Positions 36,174-44,928 of a DNA stretch of 63,465 nucleotides are shown here, in pieces. A program made the position numbers and the translations under genes. This DNA comes from Bacteroidales bacterium. GTDB taxonomy: Bacteria > Bacteroidota > Bacteroidia > Bacteroidales > P3. Numbering within the stretch: position 1 is the stretch's first letter; every line of letters begins with the position of its first letter. The stretch spans positions 1 to 63,465 of the forward strand of contig JAFZFU010000043.1 in NCBI GenBank assembly GCA_017555745.1, in the 5' to 3' direction. The notes beneath the pieces are model-generated. The model made no database searches and was not told the DNA's origin. It was given only the letters and a program-made list of their open reading frames with translations.

Positions 36174-37541
36174 TTAGTATGCATATACATTAGATGCAGC
36201 TTTCAAATTGTCACCCTTAACACGTCCTAAGTAAGAGTCAACACATCTGAATCCGATATACGATTTTGCTGTATCTTGGAATTCGTATGTTCTTGTTTGA
36301 ACTTGGATGTAATATTTTTGATCTTTCCAAGAACCGCCACGAATAACTTTACGTTTCATTGCAGGAAGATCTTCGTCTGTTGCATTGTAGCTGTTAGCCA
36401 ATGCCAAACTGTTACCTACGATGTATATCGATTCGTTATAAGCATCTTCGCACCATTCTGCAACATTACCGGCCATATCATACAAACCATAGTCATTTGG
36501 AGCATAGTGTCCAACCATCAAAGTTCTCATACCACCATCATCATCATAGTGTCCGCGCAATGGCTCATAGTTAGCCAAGAAACATCCGTTTGTATTTCTG
36601 ATGTAAGGACCACCCCATGGATAAGGCATATCCGACATACCGCCTCTTGCAGCATATTCCCATTCAGCTTCGGTAGGCAAACGGAAATCACACATTTCGG
36701 TATAGTTTATTGTTCTTAGATAGTTGTTCAAATAATTCGATCTCCATACACAGAAAGCTTTTGCTTGTTTCCAAGTAACACCTACCACAGGATAGTGGTC
36801 GTATGCAGGAGACGAGAAATAATGTTGTGTATAATCGTCATTGCTGCTATATACATAGTCGTGTATCCAGCACAATGTATCAGGATATACATTGATTACT
36901 TCTCTTTTTATAAATTGAGCTCTATCGTTTAAGCCTTTTGGTCTGTTAGCAAACATCGAGCCTTTATATTCTGTTTTTTGATTGGTAGAATAATCAGTCT
37001 TTTGTGCAGCTTGTTTATAGTCTATCCAATAGTATTCATAGTTAAACTTAGCAGGATCGAAAGATCTACGGTTGTAGAATCTATCCTTTGTTGCATAATA
37101 CAATGGTTCCAATGCTTCACGAACTTCTTGATTTTCCCAATCAATTCTGGTTCTCCAATTGATGATAGCAGGATCAATAGGTTCACCATATTCATCTTCT
37201 TCTATCAAAAATCCTTCCATACCTGCTTCACCCAACAAACGGCGAGCAATAGAATCTCTTACCCAATAAACGAACTGACGATATTCGTTGTTTGTTATTT
37301 CGGTTTCATCCATAAAGAACGAACCCACTTGAACTGTTCTCAAAGGAGATGTTACCCCATAAACATTGTCTTGAGTACCACCACCCATAATAAAGTTACC
37401 TTGTTCTACGAATACCATTCCGGCAAGGTCAATGTCTTCAAATATTTGACGATCTCTTACACCTGTTAGTTCGCCTTGATCGCTAGTTGCACAGCTCCAT
37501 AACAACATTACTCCACTGAGCATTAAAACTATTTTCTTCAT
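36174..37541 (-). CDS. gldK: GldK/PorK, T9SS ring lipoprotein
   Basis: The start at 37539-37541 gives a 455-residue lipoprotein (MKKIVLMLSGVMLLWSC, Cys17); the frame is open to 37565, but that adds residues before the signal. The rest is one SUMF1/FGE-like domain: MVFVEQGNFIMGGG, MDETEITNNEYRQFV, FRLPTEAEWEYAARGG, DMAGNVAEWCEDAY, RGGSWKDQKYY and YIGFRCV. GldK/PorK lipoproteins form the outer-membrane-attached ring with GldN. No FGE redox Cys pair is present, as expected for GldK. It follows porP and precedes gldL. Confidence 0.95.
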   Translation of the reverse strand: MKKIVLMLSGVMLLWSCATSDQGELTGVRDRQIFEDIDLAGMVFVEQGNFIMGGGTQDNVYGVTSPLRTVQVGSFFMDETEITNNEYRQFVYWVRDSIARRLLGEAGMEGFLIEEDEYGEPIDPAIINWRTRIDWENQEVREALEPLYYATKDRFYNRRSFDPAKFNYEYYWIDYKQAAQKTDYSTNQKTEYKGSMFANRPKGLNDRAQFIKREVINVYPDTLCWIHDYVYSSNDDYTQHYFSSPAYDHYPVVGVTWKQAKAFCVWRSNYLNNYLRTINYTEMCDFRLPTEAEWEYAARGGMSDMPYPWGGPYIRNTNGCFLANYEPLRGHYDDDGGMRTLMVGHYAPNDYGLYDMAGNVAEWCEDAYNESIYIVGNSLALANSYNATDEDLPAMKRKVIRGGSWKDQKYYIQVQTRTYEFQDTAKSYIGFRCVDSYLGRVKGDNLKAASNVYAY

Positions 37542-37629
37542 ATTGATAAGAATTTTAATATTCATAATAAGTTTCTTTTCTATTAAATAGTCTCTCTTAT
37601 AACGAGAGTTTTTCTATAAGGTTACATTT

Positions 37630-38649
37630 TTACAACAAATAACGTGTATTTAGATAGCTTGATGGTGGTTTTGGAGTTATAACGATATTGAAGCAATAAC
37701 GTAAGTATACTTCCACCGACCCCTTACTTCTACCCGGTTTGGAGATACCTCCCAAATCTGACACCGTAAAGTCGTAAGAGAAACCAAGTCTCATTTTTTT
37801 CCAATTGACACCGGCCAACACTGCTATAGCATCTTGGTATCGATAAGATAATCCGCCCCATACAGAACGATCGTATTCTACCAAACACGAAAGATCTATT
37901 TGGTATACCGAGAAATCAGCTGTCTTAATCAAAGCAGATGGCAATATTCTAATTGATGGTTGAGCAGGAAGAACATACTCATAACCACCCATAAAATATA
38001 TGCATCTGGTATTTTGAAAATTCATTTCTTTAGCCTTTGCAGCCAATATATTCTTCATAGAAACACCGGCATAAAACTTTCCGGCTTCTTGGTAAAACAA
38101 ACCAAACGATGCATCTATCAAATTCTCTTTTACCTCCTGACCTGTCAACAATGGGTCGTTGCTCGAATTAGTAGGATTAGAAGGGTCGCCTGTCATATCA
38201 TCAAAACCAAATAAATTCGAGTGATTGATAGACAGCATATTATAACCTCCTTCCAAACCTATCGAAAGTACACCCGACCCCCAATTCACATGATAAGCAT
38301 AATCCATACTTAACAAATAAGAACTGTTGTAACCGACCTTATCCACAATAATTGTTGCACCTATACCACCGTGAAGGAAAGGAATAGGACTATCTAAAGT
38401 AAATAAGAAATCGCGAGGTGTAACACCCGACTCACCTCCTGCCGGAGAATCTAACGTCAAGCCCATCCATTGGTCGCGATATAAGCCGGTCAAGCATATC
38501 GAACCCGATGTTCCTGCATATCCGGGGTTGTAGGAAAGTTTATTGAACATATACTGCGTAAACTGTGCCTCCTGTTGCGCATGGCCAAGAGACAAAAAAC
38601 CCCATATCAATGCTAAAAATGATATATTCTTCAAGGTTTTAACTTTCAT
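37630..38649 (-). CDS. porP: PorP/SprF-family outer-membrane protein
   Basis: A 339-residue beta-barrel protein with a signal peptide ending GHAQ. The family hallmark QFTQYMFNKLSYNPGYAGT follows directly, then LYRDQWMGL, and the last part has alternating strands ending in a basic/aromatic C-terminus. PorP/SprF proteins support T9SS, some as anchors for a partner cargo. It heads the cluster porP-gldK-gldL-gldM-gldN-gldN; a -7-like motif (TATCTTTG, 38750-38757, minus) lies 101 bp upstream. The order matches the por cluster of Porphyromonas. Confidence 0.92.
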   Translation of the reverse strand: MKVKTLKNISFLALIWGFLSLGHAQQEAQFTQYMFNKLSYNPGYAGTSGSICLTGLYRDQWMGLTLDSPAGGESGVTPRDFLFTLDSPIPFLHGGIGATIIVDKVGYNSSYLLSMDYAYHVNWGSGVLSIGLEGGYNMLSINHSNLFGFDDMTGDPSNPTNSSNDPLLTGQEVKENLIDASFGLFYQEAGKFYAGVSMKNILAAKAKEMNFQNTRCIYFMGGYEYVLPAQPSIRILPSALIKTADFSVYQIDLSCLVEYDRSVWGGLSYRYQDAIAVLAGVNWKKMRLGFSYDFTVSDLGGISKPGRSKGSVEVYLRYCFNIVITPKPPSSYLNTRYLL

Positions 38650-38749
38650 AATGCAGTAGTATTTATTCTTTACAATATATTTATTTTCACTTATATATAA
38701 CTATATTCGTAGCGATTTTTGTACAAAAAACCGACCCGAATACAACTTG

Positions 38750-38757
38750 CAAAGATA
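38750..38757 (-). promoter_or_regulatory. Promoter -7 element of the T9SS cluster
   Basis: TATCTTTG on the minus strand, about 100 bp upstream of porP. The rest of the 38650-39234 gap holds a second -7 element on the plus strand (39112) and AT-rich DNA with no gene I can support. Confidence 0.5.
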
Positions 38758-39111
38758 GTAAGATTTATTCAAACTGCCTAACCATTTTTGTTTTTTTTTG
38801 AGAGTTTTGTGCATTTCGTCTGCGTCTCACTTCAATAACACTATCATTAACAACATATTACAACACAAAACTTTTTTTTATTTTTTTCGAAGGCTCGATA
38901 TATGTGTTTTTACCCTCTCTGTTTGTGCTTATCAGTGAGAAATTGTACACAAAAACCTCGTTTTTTTTACTCCATAAACATTCCATGCAATAGCTTTTAA
39001 GGTCAACGACTAAACGGAAAATCACGTAGCAATAAAACAAGCAAAAAGACTTTTTATCAAACAAATTGCAAAAAAAAGACGAAATCATTTCATCATTTGC
39101 AATTAAATTCA

Positions 39112-39119
39112 TATATTTG
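39112..39119 (+). promoter_or_regulatory. Promoter -7 element of atoD-kal
   Basis: TATATTTG (TAnnTTTG) lies 115 bp upstream of the chosen atoD start at 39235. It is inside the open frame that begins at 39097, supporting the later start. Confidence 0.55.
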
Positions 39120-39234
39120 CAATCTGTTTGCAATAGAAAAAAAAGCGAACACTAAATATATTTCAATTGAGATACAATATTTTATAAGCAATCAAAATAT
39201 TAGCAATAGAGTAATAATAATAAGAAATACAACG

Positions 39235-39882
39235 ATGAATAAATTTATAACAGTAGAAGAAGCCGTTGAAAAGGTACATGATGGCATGACAATTATGGTT
39301 GGTGGTTTTTTGGGTGTAGGTACTCCTATCTCGGTCATCGATGCGTTGGCTGAAAAAGGTGTAAAAGACCTTACTCTTATCTGCAACGACACTGCCTATC
39401 CAAACAAAGCAGTAGGTAAACTTATATCTAACCGCTTAGTTAAAAAACTTATAGTATCTCACATAGGCACAAACGAAGATACTATCAATCAAATGAATGC
39501 CGGCGAGTTGGATGTTGAATTCAGTCCGCAAGGAACATTAGCAGAACGTGTACGTGCAGGCGGAGCCGGTTTGGGTGGTGTGCTTACTCCTACAGGATTA
39601 GGTACTGTGGTTGAAGAAGGCAAACAAAAAATTACTGTTGATGGTAAAGAATATCTATTGGAAAAACCATTGAAAGCCGATGTAGCTCTTATAGGTGCCA
39701 ATATCAGCGACGAAGACGGTAACCTTATATACATAGGCACCTCGCAAAATTTCTGCCCTCTTATGGCTACAGCTGCCGAAACAGTAATAGTAGAGCCTCA
39801 AGAGATAGTAAAAACCGGTACTTTGGCTCACGAACACATAAAAACTCCGGGAATATTTGTTGATTACATAGTAAAGAAATAA
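39235..39882 (+). CDS. atoD: Acetate/acetoacetate CoA-transferase alpha subunit
   Basis: The start at 39235 gives a 215-residue protein, normal for the alpha subunit of 3-oxoacid-type CoA transferases. The family signature [16 protein letters not shown] lies at 16-31, with [32 protein letters not shown] and the closing [10 protein letters not shown]. The alpha subunit needs a beta subunit (AtoA) carrying the catalytic Glu, and none is found here. The next gene, 19 bp on, encodes 3-aminobutyryl-CoA ammonia lyase, so this is the CoA-transferase of lysine (or butyrate) fermentation. Confidence 0.9.
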   Translation: MNKFITVEEAVEKVHDGMTIMVGGFLGVGTPISVIDALAEKGVKDLTLICNDTAYPNKAVGKLISNRLVKKLIVSHIGTNEDTINQMNAGELDVEFSPQGTLAERVRAGGAGLGGVLTPTGLGTVVEEGKQKITVDGKEYLLEKPLKADVALIGANISDEDGNLIYIGTSQNFCPLMATAAETVIVEPQEIVKTGTLAHEHIKTPGIFVDYIVKK

Positions 39883-39901
39883 CACTAAAAACATAAATAA
39901 C

Positions 39902-40291
39902 ATGGCAATAACATCAATGATAAGATTAAGAATGAGTGCTAAAGACGCTCATTATGGTGGAAATTTGGTTGACGGTGCTCACATGGTACATTTGTTTGGC
40001 GATGTAGCTACCGAACTTTTGATAAAACGCGATGGCGACGAAGGTCTTTTTGCCGGATATGAAGAAATAAAATTCCTTGCTCCTGTTTATGCAGGCGACT
40101 ATATCGAAGCTGTAGGCGAAATAATTTCGGAAGGTAACTCTTCACGCAAAATGAAATTCGAAGCAAGAAAAGTGGCTATTGCAAGACCTGACATTTCAGA
40201 CTCGGCTGCCGACTTCCTTGAAGAACCTATCGTTGTTTGCACTGCTATAGGTACTTGTGTTACTCCTAAAAAATGCCAACGCAAGAACTAA
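39902..40291 (+). CDS. kal: 3-aminobutyryl-CoA ammonia lyase
   Basis: A 129-residue hotdog-fold protein. The stretches [39 protein letters not shown] and [14 protein letters not shown] are characteristic of Kal, which removes ammonia from L-3-aminobutyryl-CoA to give crotonyl-CoA in anaerobic lysine degradation. Generic hotdog thioesterases share the fold, but these blocks fit Kal well. It is cotranscribed with atoD. The other pathway genes (kamADE, kdd, kce, atoA) are not in the window. Confidence 0.85.
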   Translation: MAITSMIRLRMSAKDAHYGGNLVDGAHMVHLFGDVATELLIKRDGDEGLFAGYEEIKFLAPVYAGDYIEAVGEIISEGNSSRKMKFEARKVAIARPDISDSAADFLEEPIVVCTAIGTCVTPKKCQRKN

Positions 40292-40339
40292 TAACAACGC
40301 ATTTATAAATTTCATAACATTATATTTTATTAAATCGGT

Positions 40340-40370
40340 CCCCGACACTGACAAGTGTTGGGGATTTTTT
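40340..40370 (+). terminator. Intrinsic terminator of atoD-kal
   Basis: A 10-bp GC-rich stem (40340-40349 with 40354-40363) followed by six T residues. Confidence 0.85.
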
Positions 40371-40395
40371 GCACTATTGCACACTATAAAACACA

Positions 40396-40423
40396 AACCA
40401 CGCAAGAGTTCTCTTGCGTGGTT
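40396..40423. terminator. Perfect 13-bp hairpin after dusB
   Basis: The arms at 40396-40408 and 40411-40423 are perfectly complementary with a 2-nt gap, 30 bp downstream of the dusB stop on the minus strand, with T-rich DNA following. Likely the dusB terminator. Confidence 0.75.
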
Positions 40424-40452
40424 ACCTAAAATATTTCATATATTGCCTTTGC

Positions 40453-41433
40453 TTATCGTTTCGAGTAATAGTCCACCACTGCATCGAATATCGGCAGCAA
40501 CTCATCTATGGCAGTGTGGGTTACCAATGGTATACGAAACTGCTTAAAATCGGGAATACCCTTAAAGTAGCCGCCATAATGTTTGCGCATCTCCATTATT
40601 GCGGTGCGTTCGCCTTTCCATTGTATGGCTGCATGCAGATGTTTCTTACATACCTCCACACGCTCTTCGATATCTATCTCGCGCTGAGGCAATCCCGACA
40701 GCATACGCTTTGTTTGTTCAAATATCCATGGGTTGCCTATGGCGCCACGCCCTATCAAGATTCCGTCGACACCGTATCGGTTTTTCATCTCCAAGGCTAT
40801 CTCGGCCGAAGTTACATCGCCGTTGCCGAAAACGGGAATCGTCATGCGGGGATTTTCTTTCACTCTGCCTATCAGTGTCCAGTCGGCTTCGCCTTTATAC
40901 ATCTGTGTTTTAGTACGTCCGTGTATGCTTAACGCCTTCACCCCTATATCTTGCAAGCGTTCGGCCACCTCCACTATGGGTTTGTTGGTTTCTTCGTAGC
41001 CTATACGTGTCTTTACCGTAATGGGCAGTTTCGATGCCTTAACCAATGCCTCGGTAATGGCTATCATCTTTGGAATATCTTTCAGTATGCCCGATCCTGC
41101 GCCACGCCCTGCCACCTTCTTGACCGGACAGCCCCAGTTTATATCTATAAAGTCGGGATTTACAGCCTCTACAAACTCCAACGACTGAAGCAGCGAATCC
41201 AAATCGTGGCCAAATATCTGTACGGCAATAGGGCGCTCCGACTCCACAAAGGTCATCTTTTTGCGACTCTTGTCGGCCTCGCGTATTATTCCGTCGGCTG
41301 CTATAAACTCGGTAATAAGCATATCAACCCCATAAGGCTTACATATCGAACGAAAAGGCAAATCTGTAATATCGTCCATCGGCGATAGTATAAGCGGAAA
41401 CTCTCCTATCTCTATATCTGCTATTTTTACCAT
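40453..41433 (-). CDS. dusB: tRNA-dihydrouridine synthase
   Basis: A 326-residue flavoenzyme reducing uridines in the tRNA D-loop. The FMN barrel opens with PLILSPMDDITDLPFRSIC, a variant of the APMAGVTDxPFR motif. The catalytic Cys102 is in DINWGCPVKKVAGRGAGSG, and substrate/FMN residues follow in TVKTRIGYEE, LSIHGRTKTQMYKG, FGNGDV and DGILIGRGAIGNPWIF. The long Cys-loop with KKVAG is typical of DusB. The gene is noticeably more GC-rich than the 5' island, like its neighbours up to 48 kb. It is a single-gene unit with a hairpin terminator. Confidence 0.93.
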   Translation of the reverse strand: MVKIADIEIGEFPLILSPMDDITDLPFRSICKPYGVDMLITEFIAADGIIREADKSRKKMTFVESERPIAVQIFGHDLDSLLQSLEFVEAVNPDFIDINWGCPVKKVAGRGAGSGILKDIPKMIAITEALVKASKLPITVKTRIGYEETNKPIVEVAERLQDIGVKALSIHGRTKTQMYKGEADWTLIGRVKENPRMTIPVFGNGDVTSAEIALEMKNRYGVDGILIGRGAIGNPWIFEQTKRMLSGLPQREIDIEERVEVCKKHLHAAIQWKGERTAIMEMRKHYGGYFKGIPDFKQFRIPLVTHTAIDELLPIFDAVVDYYSKR

Positions 41434-41559
41434 AGTTATTGTTACATTTTTTATTAGTCAATAATACTTACTTCCATACTTTTAGAACACTTTCTGCGTT
41501 ATGCAAAAGCATTGCAACGGCATTGCAAAGATACATTATTTAATTTTAATAGTAAACAA

Positions 41560-42030
41560 ATGACCCGAAAAAGTATAAAAATAGAATACGACGAATACAA
41601 TTCCATCGAGTTGTTGGAGGCATCGGACAAGGAATTGCTACTACAAGCCATGAATGCCGCCGATAAGGCTTACTCGCCATACAGCGGTTTCAAAGTAGGT
41701 GCAGCAGTAAGGCTTGGCAACGGCAATATCGTTATAGGCAACAACCAAGAAAACATAGCATATCCTTCGGGACTGTGTGCCGAACGTGTGGCACTGTTTT
41801 CGGCTATGGCCAACAACCCCGACACCGCAGTCGACGCAATAGCGGTAATAGGCAAAAACAGCAACAACCAATGGTGCGCGGCACTGCCTTGCGGAGCTTG
41901 CAGACAAACTATATGCGAATACGAAAACCTAAGCAAAAAGAAAATAAGGATAATATTATATAGTGGCGACAACAAAGTAAGCATATTCGAAGGTATCAAT
42001 GCCCTACTGCCGTTTAGCTTTGAGTTTTGA
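41560..42030 (+). CDS. cdd: Cytidine deaminase
   Basis: The start at 41560 gives a 156-residue protein. It deaminates cytidine and deoxycytidine to the uridine forms. Zinc ligands are C73 in CAERVAL (with the catalytic Glu75) and C111/C114 in PCGACRQ. The substrate-binding NNQENIAYPSG block precedes them, and YSPYSGFKVGAAV at 38-50 is the usual N-terminal motif. The length is a little above the standard 130 because of an N-terminal helix. The tail of the gene is followed by the 42.0-42.2 kb repeats. Confidence 0.93.
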   Translation: MTRKSIKIEYDEYNSIELLEASDKELLLQAMNAADKAYSPYSGFKVGAAVRLGNGNIVIGNNQENIAYPSGLCAERVALFSAMANNPDTAVDAIAVIGKNSNNQWCAALPCGACRQTICEYENLSKKKIRIILYSGDNKVSIFEGINALLPFSFEF

Positions 42031-42049
42031 GCCGGGCTTCGCAGACAAC

Positions 42050-42215
42050 AAAACTACGAGTGGCCACCGCCGTCAGCGGTGGATGGGTGAGGTAGAGAAA
42101 GTAGAGTATCCTCTATACCCGTAGTTCCGTTAATCCGTGATTCCGCCAAACCATCGCCCGTTGTCCATTGTCCGTTGTCCATTGTCTGTTGTCCATTGTC
42201 TGTTGTCCTTTTTCA
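42050..42215. repeat. Intergenic repeat: hairpin plus GTTGTCC-type tandem units
   Basis: After cdd comes a stem (CCACCGC with GCGGTGG, about 42057-42075), then from about 42151 to 42209 a run of short near-repeats of the type GTTGTCCATT and GTCTGTTGTCC. The same run recurs at 54908-54952, there also preceded by AAGTGGCTACCGC, which resembles GAGTGGCCACCGC here. Non-coding, dispersed family. Confidence 0.65.
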
Positions 42216-42268
42216 CACTTTTTTATCACAATATTTGGCAATACAACCTTTATTACATAAAAAAGTTG

Positions 42269-42276
42269 TACCTTTG
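42269..42276 (+). promoter_or_regulatory. Promoter -7 element of the porin gene
   Basis: TACCTTTG (TAnnTTTG) lies 34 bp upstream of the GTG start at 42311. Confidence 0.55.
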
Positions 42277-42310
42277 CACACGCTTACTGAATATAAAAAT
42301 ATAAATAAAA

Positions 42311-43375
42311 GTGAATACAAAAAACAGATTAAAAGCATTTTATGCTATTATTTCGATACTTCTTGCAGGAAGTATATATGCACAAAACGATTCGAAACGT
42401 ATACTAAATACATTACGTTTCGAAAGCAGATTCGACTACGATTACGAATCATACGAAGACAGCACCCGTAGCACCTTGGGTGGCTTTTCGGGAAAGTATA
42501 TCAACGTTGCCATGGCCGGCAATATTACCGATAAGTTTTCGTACAATTTCCGTCAACGCATACTACCCAACACCGGCATGAAATCGTTGTTCGACGGTAC
42601 CGACTGGGCTTACCTTACTTACGACTTCAACAAAAACTGGTCTATATCGGGAGGTAAGCAAGTGTTCCAAATAGGTGGTTTCGAATACGACGCCCCCCCT
42701 ATCGACGTATACTATTGGTCCGATTTTTGGAACAATATAGTGTGCTACCAATTTGGTGTTACAGCCACCTATACAGATAATAGCGGCAACCACAATATCA
42801 GTTTGCAATTTTCGAACTCCAACTATACCACTCATCCGCTCGAAGATCTATATGCCTACAACCTTATATGGTTTGGCAACTTCGAACACCTTAAAACCAT
42901 TTACTCTGTTAATATGGTAGAGTACAAAAAAGGCAGCTATATAAACTATATAGCGTTGGGCAACAAACTTGTTTATGACAACTTCAACTGCTATGTCGAC
43001 ATTATGAATCGTGCCACCGGTAAGGAGGAACACTTTTTTGGCGACGACTACTCCGTTATAGCCAAAATGGAATGGAACATGAACGATAAATGGAATCTCT
43101 TTGCCAAAGGCGGATATGATGTAAACAAAGCACAAACCCTTGATGCCGACGGCCAACCGATATACACCCCCGCATCGGAATATTGGGATATATTTGTAAC
43201 CCCCGGCACCGAATATCACTATTATGGCATGGGTGCCGAATACTTCCCCATCAACGATAGCAAAGACGTACGCCTACACGCATTCTTCGCCGTTAAGAAT
43301 GCCGGCACCAACGAATTCCACTTCAATATGGGCCTTACTTGGCGGGTGAATTTCATGAAATACATAAAATTATAA
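42311..43375 (+). CDS. Outer-membrane porin, OprO/OprP-like
   Basis: A 354-residue protein with a signal peptide (residues 1-24, ending SIYAQ) and an all-beta body of amphipathic strands ending in a hydrophobic/aromatic C-terminus (WRVNFMKYIKL). Blocks such as KYINVAMAGNITDKFSYNF and DWAYLTYDFNKNWSISGGK are typical of phosphate-selective-porin (OprO/OprP) type barrels in Bacteroidetes. The start is GTG at 42311; no ATG is in reach upstream. It is followed 23 bp later by the Gate-domain protein and a small membrane protein, so it may take part in uptake of the same solute. Confidence 0.75.
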   Translation: MNTKNRLKAFYAIISILLAGSIYAQNDSKRILNTLRFESRFDYDYESYEDSTRSTLGGFSGKYINVAMAGNITDKFSYNFRQRILPNTGMKSLFDGTDWAYLTYDFNKNWSISGGKQVFQIGGFEYDAPPIDVYYWSDFWNNIVCYQFGVTATYTDNSGNHNISLQFSNSNYTTHPLEDLYAYNLIWFGNFEHLKTIYSVNMVEYKKGSYINYIALGNKLVYDNFNCYVDIMNRATGKEEHFFGDDYSVIAKMEWNMNDKWNLFAKGGYDVNKAQTLDADGQPIYTPASEYWDIFVTPGTEYHYYGMGAEYFPINDSKDVRLHAFFAVKNAGTNEFHFNMGLTWRVNFMKYIKL

Positions 43376-43398
43376 TAAGTAAAAAACATTAGAGAACG

Positions 43399-44547
43399 AT
43401 GAAGAAATTAAACTTCCTTAGCAAGCGCCTTATCGAGGCAGTAATATTCTTGGTATTGTTTTTTGCCATCTTTGGCTATTTGGCACACGTGATGTCGATG
43501 AACAATATGCTGAACACAATAATGACCACCGCCCACGATTTGTTACTAAACACAGTGCTATACATTATGGGTATCACAGTGCTTACAGGTGCATTGGGCA
43601 AGTTGCTTACCGAGTTTGGTGTAGTTCGCCTTATCGAAGTGATACTACGTCCGCTAATGAAACCCCTATACAACCTACCCGGTGTGGCAGCATTGGGTGC
43701 GGTGCTTACTTTCCTTTCGGACAATCCTGCCATTATATCGTTATCCAAAGAAAAGAACTTCAGCCAATACTTTAAGAAATATCAGATAGTGTCGCTTACC
43801 AACTTTGGCACTGCCTTTGGTATGGGTTTGGTGGTAATAGCCTTTATGGCCGGCAAAGGCTTCGGCACCGGTGCCGTTATAGGTCTTATAGGCTCGTTTG
43901 TGGGCAGTATAGTAAGTACCCGCCTGATGCAATACTTCACCCTTAAACACAACCCCGAACTACGCGAAGACGTGGCAGTGGGCGGCAACGAACAAGAGAT
44001 ATCGTTTAAAAGCGAAGGCGGTGCTTTCCTACGCGGTCTTAACGCCATACTCGACGGTGGTAAATCGGGAGTGGAAATAGGCCTCGCCATCATACCCGGT
44101 GTGCTTATAATATCCACATTCGTAATGATACTTACCTTTGGTCCTTCGGCCGAGACAGGCACATTTACAGGCGGAGCCTACGAAGGTGTGGCACTATTGC
44201 CATACTTGGCAGGAAAGATAAACTTTGTGTTTGAATGGCTGTTTGGTTTTACCAACCCCGAACTTGTGGCATTCCCCATTACATCGCTTGGTGCTGTGGG
44301 TGCAGCATTGGGTTTGATACCTCGCTTTATACAAGAAGGTCTTATCGACAACAACGCCATAGCAGTGTTTACGGCAATGGGTATGTGTTGGAGCGGTTTC
44401 CTTAGCACACACACCGCCATGCTCGACTCGATGGGTTATCGCAAACTTACTTCCAAAGCCATACTATCGCACTTTATAGGCGGTTTGGTAGCCGGTATTG
44501 TAGCACACTGGGCATACGTGGCAATAGCAGCCATAGCAGGTTTTTAA
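43399..44547 (+). CDS. Gate-domain (nucleoside-recognition) membrane protein
   Basis: A 382-residue inner-membrane protein with about 9-10 hydrophobic helices. It has two Gate-type repeats, including LTFLSDNPAIISLSKEKNFS in the first half and FPITSLGAVGAALGLIP in the second. This is the CD0519/CD1768-like family, related to the nucleoside-recognition (Gate) domain found in concentrative transporters and sporulation proteins. The substrate is unknown; a nucleoside or small anion role is inferred from the fold and the nearby cytidine deaminase and porin. The 44560-44928 gene follows by 12 bp. Confidence 0.8.
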   Translation: MKKLNFLSKRLIEAVIFLVLFFAIFGYLAHVMSMNNMLNTIMTTAHDLLLNTVLYIMGITVLTGALGKLLTEFGVVRLIEVILRPLMKPLYNLPGVAALGAVLTFLSDNPAIISLSKEKNFSQYFKKYQIVSLTNFGTAFGMGLVVIAFMAGKGFGTGAVIGLIGSFVGSIVSTRLMQYFTLKHNPELREDVAVGGNEQEISFKSEGGAFLRGLNAILDGGKSGVEIGLAIIPGVLIISTFVMILTFGPSAETGTFTGGAYEGVALLPYLAGKINFVFEWLFGFTNPELVAFPITSLGAVGAALGLIPRFIQEGLIDNNAIAVFTAMGMCWSGFLSTHTAMLDSMGYRKLTSKAILSHFIGGLVAGIVAHWAYVAIAAIAGF

Positions 44548-44559
44548 TACAACAACTAT

Positions 44560-44928
44560 ATGGAAGAAAGTCAAATAATAGATATAATAATATATGTGCT
44601 GGCTGCGGGACTCACTGTGTCGATATTCCGCTATTGGATAGCCAACCACACACCACTGCGTACCATTAAACGCACCATGCTGTGGATAGTTGGAGCCTTT
44701 GTGGTACTTACGGCGGCAGTGATAGCCATAGGCACCGGCGGACAAAAACTGCCCTTTGGCGATATGGACATAATGTTGCCACTATTGCACAAGGCCGTAA
44801 GCCTACCATACTTTTCGTTTTTCTACTTTATGCTGGTAATGGGTGTGGTATATATCCTACGCGAACGCCGCAGAAAGAAAGCCGGAATAAACACCGCCGA
44901 CAACAAAAAGATACGCAAAAAGAAGTAG
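44560..44928 (+). CDS. Small membrane protein, partner of the Gate-domain protein
   Basis: A 122-residue protein with three hydrophobic helices (about 6-23, 41-59 and 77-98) and a very basic tail (RERRRKKAGIN, KKIRKKK). No family is recognised by name. The 12-bp gap to the Gate-domain gene suggests the two work together, perhaps as a two-component transporter. The stop codon is adjacent to the end of the converging branching-enzyme gene. Confidence 0.75.
   Translation: MEESQIIDIIIYVLAAGLTVSIFRYWIANHTPLRTIKRTMLWIVGAFVVLTAAVIAIGTGGQKLPFGDMDIMLPLLHKAVSLPYFSFFYFMLVMGVVYILRERRRKKAGINTADNKKIRKKK

Noticed and set aside
38858..39133. Minus-strand ORF of 91 codons upstream of atoD
   Set aside because: It covers the atoD promoter motif and its composition (Phe/Cys/Tyr/Lys) is that of random AT-rich DNA.
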